Positions 20,994 through 31,039 of a DNA stretch of 64,000 nt are shown here, in pieces; the first letter of the stretch is position 1; the number at the start of each line of letters is the position of its first letter. The DNA is taken from NCBI GenBank assembly GCA_039105265.1, contig JAPFFF010000006.1:5456001-5520000 (forward strand). The letters run 5' to 3'. A program made the position numbers and the translations under genes. Source of the stretch: Tritrichomonas musculus. Taxonomy: Eukaryota > Parabasalia > Tritrichomonadida > Tritrichomonadidae. The notes beneath the pieces were generated by a model, which searched no databases, was not told the DNA's origin, and saw nothing but the letters and a program-made list of their open reading frames with translations.

Positions 20994-22920
20994 ATGATAA
21001 TTTTGAAAAAGATTATAATGATGAAGAGGATTAAGGCGAAGATGATGGTGAAGAAGATGAAGGTAATGATGATGACTACGAAGAAGAAGATGATGGTGAC
21101 AAAGAAGACGATAGTGACGGTGACAGAGAAGAAGAAGAAAATGATGATGACGAAGAAGAAGAAGAAGAAGGTGATGGTGATGAAGAAGAAGAAGGTGATG
21201 GTGACGAAGAAGAAGAAGAAGATTATGATGATGGTGAAGAAGAAGAAGAAGGTGATGATGACGAAGAAGAAGAAGAAGATGGTGATGATGGTGAAGAAGA
21301 AGAAGAAGGTGATGATGACGAAGAAGAAGAAGAAGATGGTGATGATGACGACGACGAAGAAGAAGATGACTATGATGATGGTGAAGAAGAAGAAGAAGAA
21401 GAAGAAGGTGATAGTGACGAAGAAGAAGAAGAAGATGGTGATGGTGACGAAGAAGAAGAAGAAGAAGAAGGTGATGGTGATGAAGAAGAAGAAGAAGGTG
21501 ATGGTGACGAAGAAGAAGAAGAAGAAGAAGAAGAAGAAGGTGATGGTGATGGTGACGAAGAAGAAGAAGAAGAAGAAGAAGGTGATGGTGACGAAGAAGA
21601 AGAAGATGGTGATGGTGACGAAGAAGAAGAAGATGGTGATGGTGACGAAGAAGAAGAAGAAGAAGAAGGTGATGGTGATGAAGAAGAAGAAGAAGGTGAT
21701 GGTGACGAAGAAGAAGAAGAAGAAGAAGAAGAAGAAGGTGATGGTGACGAAGAAGAAGAAGAAGAAGAAGAAGGTGATGGTGACGAAGAAGAAGAAGATG
21801 GTGATGGTGACGAAGAAGAAGAAGATGGTGATGGTGACGAAGAAGAAGAAGAAGAAGAAGAAGGTGATGGTGACGAAGAAGAAGAAGAAGGTGATGGTGA
21901 CGAAGAAGAAGAAGATGGTGATGGTGACGAAGAAGAAGAAGAAGAAGAAGGTGATGGTGATGAAGAAGAAGAAGAAGAAGGTGATGGTGATGAAGAAGAA
22001 GAAGAAGATGGTGATGATGATGGTGAAGAAGAAGAAGGTGATGGTGACGAAGAAGAAGAAGAAGAAGAAGGTGATGGTGAAGAAGAAGAAGAAGAAGATG
22101 GTGATGATGATGGTGAAGAAGAAGAAGGTGATGGTGACGAAGAAGAAGAAGAAGAAGGTGATGGTGATGAAGAAGAAGAAGAAGATGGTGATGATGATGG
22201 TGAAGAAGAAGAAGGTGATGGTGACGAAGAAGAAGAAGAAGAAGAAGGTGATGGTGAAGAAGAAGAAGAAGAAGATGGTGATGATGATGGTGAAGAAGAA
22301 GAAGGTGATGGTGACGAAGAAGGAGAAGAAGAAGATGATGATGACGAAGGAGAAGAAGATGGTGATGATGACGAAGAAGAAGAAGGTGATGGTGACGAAG
22401 AAGAAGAAGAAGAAGAAGAAGAAGGTGATGGTGATGAAGAAGAAGAAGAAGATGGTGATGATGATGGTGAAGAAGAAGAAGGTGATGATGACGAAGGAGA
22501 AGAAGATGGTGATGATGACGAAGGAGAAGAAGATGGTGATGATGACGAAGGAGAAGAAGATGGTGATGATGACGAAGGAGAAGAAGATGGTGATGATGAC
22601 GAAGAAGAAGAAGATAGTGATGATGACGAAGAAGAAGAAGATAGTGATGATGACGAAGAAGAAGAATAAGATGATGACTAAGAAGAAGAAGAAGATGGTG
22701 ATGGTGACGAAGAAGAAGAAGAAGAAGATGATGATGGTGAAGAAGAAGATGATGATGATGGTGAAGAAGAAGAAGATGGTGATGATGGCGAAGAAGAAGA
22801 AGAAGAAGATGATGATGATGGTGAAGAAGAAGAAGAAGATGATGGTGAAGAAGAAGAAGAAGATGGTGATGAAGAAGAAGAAAACAATGGTGAAGTAGAT
22901 AAAGCGAAAAAAGATAATTA
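20994..22920. repeat. GAA/GAT/GGT triplet-rich repeat tract inside the transposon
   Basis: About 1.9 kb consists almost only of GAA, GAT, GAC, GGT and related triplets on the plus strand. One plus-strand frame reads Glu/Asp/Gly (EEEEGDGDEEEE-like). It is open from 21035 to 22666, but has no ATG and has stops at 21032, 22667 and 22679, then ends ENNGEVDKAKKDN before a stop at 22919. A second plus frame (20994-22898) starts with ATG and is open for 634 codons, but yields only Lys, Met, Val and Thr; I regard it as a by-product of the triplet register. The non-repetitive acidic tail suggests an old acidic gene or linker that expanded by slippage. Whether anything is translated is unknown. Confidence 0.6.
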
Positions 22921-22983
22921 AAATAATAAAATAAGGATAAATTATTTCTGTTTTAATTAATTAAGAAGGTATTAAAAGATATT

Positions 22984-25491
22984 TCATAAGTCTTCAAGTT
23001 TAATCACTTTGGGAAACACATTCCAACGGGTATTTTCCAATGTTTTTCGAACTGTAGCTGGATCGATCTTGGTAAATGTTACTTTAATAAGATCTAACAA
23101 TTCGGCCTCTGATTTAAACTGAACTATTTCTTTAGTGATCTTTTCTTTCCATACTCCAAAAATATTTTCAATTGGATTAATTTCTGGCGAATATGGTGCA
23201 TTGAAAATTACTTTATGTTTTGAACTTTTGAATTTTTCTTGAGCATTGTTGTGAATGCTGGCATTGTCCATCCAAAATACGATTGGACCGTCTGACTTAA
23301 GTTCTTCTGCTAAGTGGTCTAGAAAGGCATCATATATTTCGGCCGTGACTTTCCCTCTGACAAGGGTGCAATACAGCATTCCATTGGGTCCAATAGCTGT
23401 AAGAGCAGAGCATGAAAAACCTCTTTTTTTTCTATGGATATAAACCTTTTTACCTTTTTTGCTCCACCCTTTAACTCTAACATATCCAACATCAAACCTT
23501 GTTTCGTCAATGCACACCCATTCGTAACCTTCAACTAGGCATTGAGTTAGTTGCTTCACCCTTTCCTTTCTAATAAGTTTATTTTCATATGAATTGGCTT
23601 CAGGATCCCTTTTGGATGCAGTTTTAAAAGAATAAACGTAACAACCAGATCTTTTCCCCACTTGTGTATTGCCAACTATACCTTCCCAAATCTGTGTCTG
23701 AGAAACTTCCAACTCAGACTCATTTTTTAACTTTTGTTGCATTTGCTTTAGCGTCATAAATGGATCTTCTTCAATTGAGCTTTGAAGAATCCTGATTTGT
23801 TTGGCATCAATTTTTGGGTTGCGTCCTTTTAAGTAATTTTTGATTTCCAAAGATTCATTATGTCTAATTTTTTTTATTAGTTTTATGCAATTTTGTTCTC
23901 GAATTCCTGTTTCAATCGAATATTTTCGTGTCGGCCATGTATCTTGGTGTTCATTATATAACTGCTGAAGCCTGTCCCTTTGTGCCTGAGTGGTTTTAAC
24001 ATATAATCTTTTGCTTTTTTCTTTAACTTTTGGTATGGTTGTTTCATCTTTGTTAACCTTTTTATTTATTTCAGAAACCTCTTCGAAATGATCATCACTT
24101 AAATCAACTTGTACAGGTTCAGGCCTTTGATCTTCGTCTTCTGGGATTTGAGGTGATTGTTTTATATATTCAGTTAAATTTCCGTGTGGTCTAACATCAA
24201 TGTAATCAATAGGACCATGTTTGAAATTGACTGAATGGTGTTGCATATGGTCTTCTTGGTTTTCTTTATTAATAGAAAATACATCTAAGTCAGATGAACT
24301 AGAGTCAATATCATCATTATTGTGTTGCTTAAAAGATGTGCTATCGCTGCCATCATTGCCATCACTACCATCTTTGCTATCGCTGTCATCATCTCCATCG
24401 CTGCCATCTTTGCTATGGCTGTCATCATCTGTATCAATATAACTATATTCATATTCAGCAATATCTGATGTACATGAAGCATCATCGTTGCCATACTTGT
24501 CATTTTCATCTTTAACAACTAAAGTATTATCAATATCATTTTTTTCTACGAAAGTTTGTTTACAAAAGAGATTCATCGCATTTTCATATTTTCTTTTTTT
24601 CTTTTGAAAATTGGAAAAAATGCTTTTGTTGACGTAAAATAATCCAGAAACATGTGATGTTTTCATTCGATCATTCACTTCTTTTAATGATTTTAATGCA
24701 GTTACTTTTGAATCGTTATATTCGAACCATTGATCAGACTCGAAATTTCGAATGTAAACAACATAATGACCAAGACCTGGATTCAAACTTATGTAAACTA
24801 GAATTGCAAATAGTTCATAATCAAAATTTTCTTTTGTGGCTATTTTACAATATTTTTTTAAATTTATTTTTGTCGCAAATGCAAAATTGGTTTGATTGTA
24901 TGAACGATACTCAATTGAAAAAGTTAATATACGTGGTAATGAGGTCATTTGTTTAATTTTTTTACAAATTTTCCCATCAAATCTTATATTTTTAAAAACA
25001 AAAATTTCAGATAAGGCAGGCATTCGATTTTGGCTTTCAGAAAAATTAATTAAATAAAATTGTTTATCTGTTGCAAATTGAAAAGGCTTTTTTGCCTTTT
25101 TTTGAAAATATGATATATCAATATCAAATTGAAACAATTCAGAAATAATTGGGATTTTGCGGCATAAATCATTTAATACATCAAAAAAATTCTGCTGATT
25201 AGAGATATTAATATGAAGTTCTCTTCCTAATACAGATAAAAAACAATTAGCTGAAATCGGTTCTTTAGATTGCATGAGTTTTTGTATAATCAAGTAAAAT
25301 TTGGCTTCTAATTCTTTTTGGGGACTTATCTTACTAATTTGGAGAAATAAAGGAGTGTAATTTGCAAAGATCTGTAGCAAACAGTTGAGGTAGCAACTGC
25401 AACCTGCATTTCTAATCCCGCTTGTTAAAAAACTTTGCTTTGGTTCAGGAATTTGCTTTTCTTTGGCTTGAGATTTCGATCTTGTTAACAT
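22984..25491 (-). CDS. USP deubiquitinase domain fused to a Tc1/mariner DDE transposase
   Basis: This is an 835-residue single ORF. Residues ~24-288 match a ubiquitin-specific protease (peptidase C19): a Cys box GIRNAGCSCYLNCLLQ (catalytic Cys33), a hydrophobic LPRILTFSIEYRSY strand, and a His box GLGHYVVYIRN (His242) followed by WFEYNDSKVT (Asp260). The oxyanion-position Asn usual in GNTCY is Cys here. Residues ~320-490 are an acidic Asp/Ser linker. Residues ~498-612 look like two helix-turn-helix DNA-binding units. Residues ~655-800 are a DDE_3 endonuclease with CIDET (Asp662), FWMDNASIH (Asp742) and SPEINPIEN (Glu775), spacing DD32E. The transposase cuts and pastes the element. The USP part could remove ubiquitin from the transposase or host chromatin, which is inference. 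No stop separates the two domains. ATG at 25491 is just inside the right inverted repeat. Confidence 0.9.
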   Translation of the reverse strand: MLTRSKSQAKEKQIPEPKQSFLTSGIRNAGCSCYLNCLLQIFANYTPLFLQISKISPQKELEAKFYLIIQKLMQSKEPISANCFLSVLGRELHINISNQQNFFDVLNDLCRKIPIISELFQFDIDISYFQKKAKKPFQFATDKQFYLINFSESQNRMPALSEIFVFKNIRFDGKICKKIKQMTSLPRILTFSIEYRSYNQTNFAFATKINLKKYCKIATKENFDYELFAILVYISLNPGLGHYVVYIRNFESDQWFEYNDSKVTALKSLKEVNDRMKTSHVSGLFYVNKSIFSNFQKKKRKYENAMNLFCKQTFVEKNDIDNTLVVKDENDKYGNDDASCTSDIAEYEYSYIDTDDDSHSKDGSDGDDDSDSKDGSDGNDGSDSTSFKQHNNDDIDSSSSDLDVFSINKENQEDHMQHHSVNFKHGPIDYIDVRPHGNLTEYIKQSPQIPEDEDQRPEPVQVDLSDDHFEEVSEINKKVNKDETTIPKVKEKSKRLYVKTTQAQRDRLQQLYNEHQDTWPTRKYSIETGIREQNCIKLIKKIRHNESLEIKNYLKGRNPKIDAKQIRILQSSIEEDPFMTLKQMQQKLKNESELEVSQTQIWEGIVGNTQVGKRSGCYVYSFKTASKRDPEANSYENKLIRKERVKQLTQCLVEGYEWVCIDETRFDVGYVRVKGWSKKGKKVYIHRKKRGFSCSALTAIGPNGMLYCTLVRGKVTAEIYDAFLDHLAEELKSDGPIVFWMDNASIHNNAQEKFKSSKHKVIFNAPYSPEINPIENIFGVWKEKITKEIVQFKSEAELLDLIKVTFTKIDPATVRKTLENTRWNVFPKVIKLEDL

Positions 25492-25523
25492 TATTTTTAA
25501 ATAAAAAATTTGAATTAGAAATA

Positions 25524-25648
25524 ATCGTTCTGGAATTTATTTCCTAAAAAAAATAATTTATTTCCTAAAAAAAATAAACCTTCATGTAAACCATTCAAAT
25601 TGGTGGAATTTATTTCCTAAAAAAAAGAATCTATTTCCTAAACGACTG
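25524..25648. repeat. right terminal inverted repeat of the Tc1/mariner-like element
   Basis: This 125-bp end starts with ATCGTTCTGGAATTTATTTCC, the complement of the inner edge of the left end apart from length, and finishes CTAAACGACTG next to TA. It holds four copies of the GGAAATAAATT motif in inverted orientation, in two pairs separated by about 30 bp of unique sequence. It begins 33 bp upstream of the transposase ATG, so it probably also carries the transposase promoter. Confidence 0.85.
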
Positions 25649-28600
25649 TATGATTTTGAATTCTATTCAAATATATGTTTTAAAATTTCATTCAAAGATA
25701 TGATTTTGAATTGTATTCAAAGATATGATTTTGAATTCTATTAAAAGATATGATTTTGAATGGCATTGAAAGATATGATTTTGAATTTCATTTAAAAATA
25801 TGTTAAAAATATTAAGAAGATTGATACCAAGTTTATCATTATTTAATAAAAGTTTGACAATTTCAATGTTTTCTTTTTCAACGGCCAAATATAATGCTGT
25901 TTTGTAAATTATATTATATTAGAATTTTATTGAAATATATGATTTTGAATTCCATTCAAAGATATGATTTTGAATTTCATTCAAAGATATGATTTTGAAT
26001 TGTATTAAATGATATGATTTTGAATTCTATTATAATATATGATTTTGAATGGTATTGAAAGATATGATTTTGAATTGTATTAAATGATATGATTTTAAAT
26101 TCTATTAAAAGATATGATTTTGAATTGTATTAAATGATATGATTTTGAATTCTATTAAAAGAAATGATTTATAATGGTATTGAAATATATGATTTTGAAT
26201 AGTATTGAAAGATATGATTTTGAATTTCATTCCAAGATATGATTTTGAATTGTATTAAATGATATGATTTTGAATGGTATTGAAAGATATGATTTTGAAT
26301 TTCATTCAAAGATATGATTTTGAATTGTATTAAATGAAATGATTTTGAATGGTATTGAAAGATATGATTTTGAATTTCATTCAAAAATATGATTTTGAAT
26401 TGTATTCAAAGATATGATTTTGAATTTCATTAAAAGATATGATTTTGAATTGTATTCAAAGATATGGTTTTGGATTGTATTCAAAGATATGGTTTTGGAT
26501 TTCATTCAAAGATATGATTTTGAATGTAATTGAAAGATATAATTTTGAATTTTATATAAAATATGCTGAAAATATTTAGAAGATTGATATCAAGTTTATC
26601 ATTATTTAATAAAAGTTTGACAATTTCAATGTTTTCTTTTTCAACGGCCAAATATAATGCTGTTTTGTAAATTATATTATATTAGAATTTCATTTAAATA
26701 TATGATTTTGAATTCCATTCAATAATATGATTTTGAATTTCATTCAAAGATATGATTTTGAATTTCATTCAAAGATATGATTTTGAATTCTATTAAAAGA
26801 TATGATTTTATATTTTATTCAAAAATCTGATTATGAATTCTATTCAAAGGTATAATTTTGAATCCAATTGAAAGATATGATCTTGAATGGTATTTAAAGA
26901 TATGATTTTGAATAGTATTTAAAGATATGATTTTGAATAGTATTTAAAGATATGATTTTGAATTATATTTAAAAATATGATTTTGAATGATATTGAAAGA
27001 TATGATTTTGAATTTCATTAAAAAATATGATTTTGAATGTAATTGAAAGATATGATTTTGGATTTCATTCAAAGATATGATTTTGAATTCTATTAAAAGA
27101 TATGATTTTGAATGTAATTGAAAGATATGATTTTGAATTTTATATAAAATATGTTAAAAATATTAAGAAGATTGATATCAAGTTTATCATTATTTAATAA
27201 AAGTTTGACAATTTCAATGTTTTCTTTTTCAACGGCCAAATATAATGCTGTTTTGTAAATTATATTATATTAGAATTTCATTTAAATATATGATTTTGAA
27301 TTCCATTCAAAGATATGATTTTGAATTTCATTCAAAGATATGATTTTGAATTTCATTCAAAGATATGATTTTGAATTCTATTAAAAGATATGATTTTATA
27401 TTCTATTCAAAAATCTGATTATGAATTCTATTCAAAGATATGATTTTGAATGGCATTGAAAGATATGATTTTGAATTATATTAAATGATATGATTTTGAA
27501 TTATATTGAAAGATATGATTTTGAATGGCATTGAAAGATATGATTTTGAATGATATTGAAAGATATGGTTTTGAATTGTATTCAAAGATATAATTTTGAA
27601 TTTCATTAAAAAATATGATTTTGAATTGTATTCAAAGATATGATTTTGGATTTCATTCAAAGATATGTTTTTAAATGTAATTGAAAGATATGATTTTGAA
27701 TGGCATTGAAAGATATGATTTTGAATTTTATATAAAATACGTTGAAAATATTTAGAAGATTGATATCAAGTTTATCATTATTTAATAAAAGTTTGACAAT
27801 TTCAATGTTTTCTTTTTCAACGGCCAAATATAATGCTGTTTTGTAAATTATGTTATATTAGAATTCTATTCAAAGATATGATTTTGAATCCAATTGAAAG
27901 ATATGATTTTGAATTTCATTCAAAGAAATGATTTTGAATTTCATTCAGAGATATGATTTTGAATTCTATTCAAAGGTATGATTTTATATTCCATTCAAAG
28001 ATATGATTCTGAATTTCATTCAAAAATATGATTTTGAATTCTATTCAAAGATATGATTTTGAATTCTATTCAAAGATATGATTTCGAATTATATTGAAAG
28101 ATATGATTTTGAATCCAATTGAAAGATATGGTTTTGAATTTCATTCAAAGATATTATTTTGAATGTAATTGAAAGATATGATTTTGAATTTTATATAAAA
28201 TATGGTGAAAATATTTAGAAGATTGATATTAAATTTATCCTTATTTAATAAAAGTTTGACAATTTCAATGTTTTCTTTTTCAACTGCCAAATATAATGCT
28301 GTTGTGTAAATTATATTATATTAGAATTCTATTGAAAGATATGATTTTGAATTTCATTCAAAGATATGATTATGAATTTCATTCAAATATATGTTTTTGA
28401 ATGTAATTGAAAGATATGATTTTAATGGTATTTAAAGATATGATTTTGAATTTTATTCAAATATATGTTTTTGAATTTCATTAAAAGATATGATTTTGAA
28501 TGTAATTGAAAGATATGATTTTGAATTTTATATAAAATACGTTGAAAATATTTAGAAGATTGATATCAAGTTTATCATTATTTAATAAAAGTTTGACAAT

Positions 28601-29962
28601 TTCAATGTTTTCTTTTTCAACGGCCAAATATAATGCTGTTTTGTAAATTATATTATATTAGAATTTCATTTAAATATATGATTTTGAATTTCATTTAAAG
28701 ATATGATTTTGAATGTAATTGAAAGATATGATTTTGAATTCTATTCGAAGATATGATTTTGAATGTAATTGAAAGATATGATTTTGAATTTTATAATAAA
28801 ATATGTTAAAAATATTAAGAAGATTGATATCAAGTTTATCATTATTTAATAAAAGTTTGACAATTTCAATGTTTTCTTTTTCAACGGCCAAATATAATGC
28901 TGTTTTGTAAATTATATTATATTAGAATTTTATTGAAATATATGATTTTGAATTCCATTCAATAATATGATTTTGAATTCTATTTAAAGATATGATCTTG
29001 AATTTCATTCAAAAATATGATTTTGAATTTTATATAAAATATGCTGAAAATATTTAGAAGATTGATATCAAGTTTATCATTATTTAATAAAAGTTTGACA
29101 ATTTCAATGTTTTCTTTTTCAACGGCCAAATATAATGCTGTTCTGTAAATTATATTATATTAGAATTTCATTGAAAGATATGATTTTGAATTATATTGAA
29201 AGATATGATTTTGAATTATGTTGAAACATATGTTTTTAAATTCCATTTAAAGATATAATTTTGAATTCTATTAAAAGATATGTTTTTAAATTCCATTTAA
29301 ATGTATAATTTTGAATTTCATTGAAAGATATGATTTTGAATTTCATTCAAAGATATGATTTTGAATGGCATTGAAAGATATGATTTTCAATTTCATTAAA
29401 ATATGATTTTGAATTCTATATAAAATATGTTGATAATATTTAGAAGATTGATATCAAGTTTATCATTATTTAATAAAAGTTTGACAATTTCAATGTTTTC
29501 TTTTTCAACTGCCAAATATAATGCTGTTGTGTAAATTATATTATATTAGAATTTCATTGAAATATATGATTTTGAATTCCATTCAATAATATGATTTTGA
29601 ATTTCATTCAAAGATATGATTTTGAATGGCATTGAAAGATATGATTTTGAATTTTATATAAAATATGTTGAAAATATTAAGAAAATTGATATCAAGTTGA
29701 TTATTGTTTAATAAAAGTTTGACAATTTCGATATTTTCTTTTTCAACTGCTAAATATAACGCTGTCTTATAAAAATATTTAATAATTTCATTAAATGATA
29801 TGATTTTAAATTTCATTAAGAGATATGGTTTTAAATATAATTAAAAGATATGATTTTGAATTCTACTAAAAGACATTATTTTGAATTTCATTTAAAGATA
29901 TGATTTTGAATTGTATTAAATGATATGATTTTGAATGGTATTGAAAGATATGATTTTGAATT

Positions 29963-31039
29963 TCATTCAAAGATATGATTTTGAATTGTTTTTATGTTTA
30001 TATCAATATATTTGGTTGCTAATAGATTGCCAACAAATAAGTAATAGTCATATGAGCATAAATAGCAAAATGATGACTGATTTACATGCTCTTTTTGAAT
30101 AAATTCAAAATTATAATATTTTAAGCTTTGAATGAAGGTGTCATTCGGCTTTTGATCACTGTTTTGTAGATAATTGTTGAGAAAATAATCTGCAATTCCA
30201 ATGTGATTGCATTTAATTGATTTCATGAAGCATAACTCTGCTCTTGGCTCGACATTGCAGTCTTCGAGGAAATGGATGAGATGTGCATTTTGGCTGTGAA
30301 TTGCATAAAGCCACAGAGAAGAATTCATTTCAACACCTTTCGTGTGCAAATATTTGATAATTTGAATCGATCCAAAAAACGCCGCGTACTCGATCATCGT
30401 GATATCGCTGTCGCTATATTGCTTTTTGATCAGAAACGAGTTTGTTTCGTAGATTGAAGGCTTGATTGGTGATTTAAGCGGGATGTTGTTCTGATTCACA
30501 AACGCAATAAACTCTTTTGCGTTGTCATTTCGAATCAGTTCGCTGATGTATCTCTCGTTTTCACCAATTTTCCGCATTTCGTAAAATTTGGACGGCAGCT
30601 TTATAAAAGGTTTCAATTCGGGCGCGAAATATTGAGGATACTTCTTTTCAGCGTATTTCGATTCAGTTATTTTTTTTGCAACATATTCATCGAAAATTAA
30701 AATCTTTTCTTCAACAAGAAACAGAAGAATTCGCTTATCTTTCCTGAAAATGCTGAATATTTCTGAATTTATGTAAAATTTCTTGATTTCGTCTTTGAAG
30801 AGTTTAATTACACGTTCGATTTTGCTGAAAAAATTCTTGTTGCGGTGGTGGTTTGCGCAAACACTTGCTATGTGATGCAAAAACAACCTCAGGTCGTTTT
30901 TGTTTTCTCGTATTTTTTTATCTTCAAATAACAAAAGAAGATTTTGAAATTTTTCTTCAAAGTTTTCATCATCATCGATGAATTTGAGGAATTCAGACTG
31001 AAGGCTTCTCATATCGTCCAAGTATTTGTCAATGTTCAT
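29963..31039 (-). CDS. N-terminal part of an ankyrin protein (DUF3447-like), frame ending in minisatellite
   Basis: This 358-residue ORF is acidic/helical at its N-terminus (about 1-150) and then shows degenerate ankyrin-type repeats. One such segment is MIEYAAFFGSIQIIKYLHTK, followed by LWLYAIHSQNAHLIHFLEDC and a CNHIGIADYF segment. This layout (a ~150-residue leader plus DUF3447-type repeats) is common in trichomonad ankyrin proteins. The last nine residues, TIQNHIFE and stop, are encoded by the 25-bp minisatellite. The minisatellite has therefore apparently replaced the natural downstream repeats and supplied a new stop. The gene body has normal codon usage and no internal stops, so a shortened protein may still be made. 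ATG at 31039 is the first start. Confidence 0.65.
   Translation of the reverse strand: MNIDKYLDDMRSLQSEFLKFIDDDENFEEKFQNLLLLFEDKKIRENKNDLRLFLHHIASVCANHHRNKNFFSKIERVIKLFKDEIKKFYINSEIFSIFRKDKRILLFLVEEKILIFDEYVAKKITESKYAEKKYPQYFAPELKPFIKLPSKFYEMRKIGENERYISELIRNDNAKEFIAFVNQNNIPLKSPIKPSIYETNSFLIKKQYSDSDITMIEYAAFFGSIQIIKYLHTKGVEMNSSLWLYAIHSQNAHLIHFLEDCNVEPRAELCFMKSIKCNHIGIADYFLNNYLQNSDQKPNDTFIQSLKYYNFEFIQKEHVNQSSFCYLCSYDYYLFVGNLLATKYIDINIKTIQNHIFE

Larger units (their letters stand above)
20645..25648 (-). mobile_element. Tc1/mariner-like DNA transposon with USP-transposase fusion
   Basis: This is a 5004-bp element bounded by inverted repeats that begin CAGTCGTTTAGGAAATA at both ends, inserted at a TA that is present on both sides (20643-20644 and 25649-25650). 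It lies inside the 25-bp minisatellite of the ankyrin locus, which resumes directly after it. It contains one long intact gene (22984-25491, minus strand) with a DDE transposase domain and, at its other end, 1.9 kb of acidic-codon repeats (about 20994-22920). TA target, CAGT ends and a DDE_3-type catalytic core place it in the IS630/Tc1/mariner superfamily. Five kilobases is long for that superfamily. The intact ORF and well-preserved ends suggest a recent insertion. Confidence 0.9.
19166..29985. repeat. 25-bp minisatellite interleaved with 12 ankyrin modules
   Basis: The unit reads GATATGATTTTGAATTTCAT plus TCAAA (25 bp) on the plus strand, with many variants in the second half. Because 25 is not divisible by three, three units make a 75-bp/25-residue cycle such as FKIISFNEIQNHIFQYHSKS. 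The tracts flank each ankyrin module. Taking the GCC (or GCT) of the module core as anchor, module positions are 19576, 20014, 25884, 26647, 27235, 27823, 28286, 28623, 28887, 29125, 29511 and 29749. Most gaps equal 13 modulo 25, so tracts grow and shrink in whole 25-bp steps. The minisatellite is interrupted by the transposon 20645-25648. Confidence 0.9.
19042..31039 (-). pseudogene. decayed ankyrin-repeat locus expanded by a 25-bp minisatellite
   Basis: Read on the minus strand, the locus starts with an N-terminal ORF (29963-31039) and ends with a final ankyrin-like module (19042-19160). Between them are twelve near-identical modules encoding TALYLAVEKENIEIVKLLLN followed by NNDKLDINLLN-like sequence, the helix-turn-helix core of an ankyrin repeat. 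Modules are separated by tracts of a 25-bp repeat. Stops occur just before most modules (for example after ATGAAATTC), and module-to-module distances are often not multiples of three. One continuous protein is therefore not encoded. Ankyrin proteins are hugely expanded in trichomonads and mediate protein contacts. A Tc1/mariner element interrupts the array at 20645-25648. I call it a pseudogene, although spliced or partial products cannot be excluded. Confidence 0.75.

Noticed and set aside
20994-22898. 634-codon plus-strand frame of Lys, Met, Val and Thr
   Set aside because: It is the off-register reading of GAA/GAT/GGT triplets. The absence of stops follows from the repeat, and no real protein has this composition. 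Reported only as part of the repeat tract.
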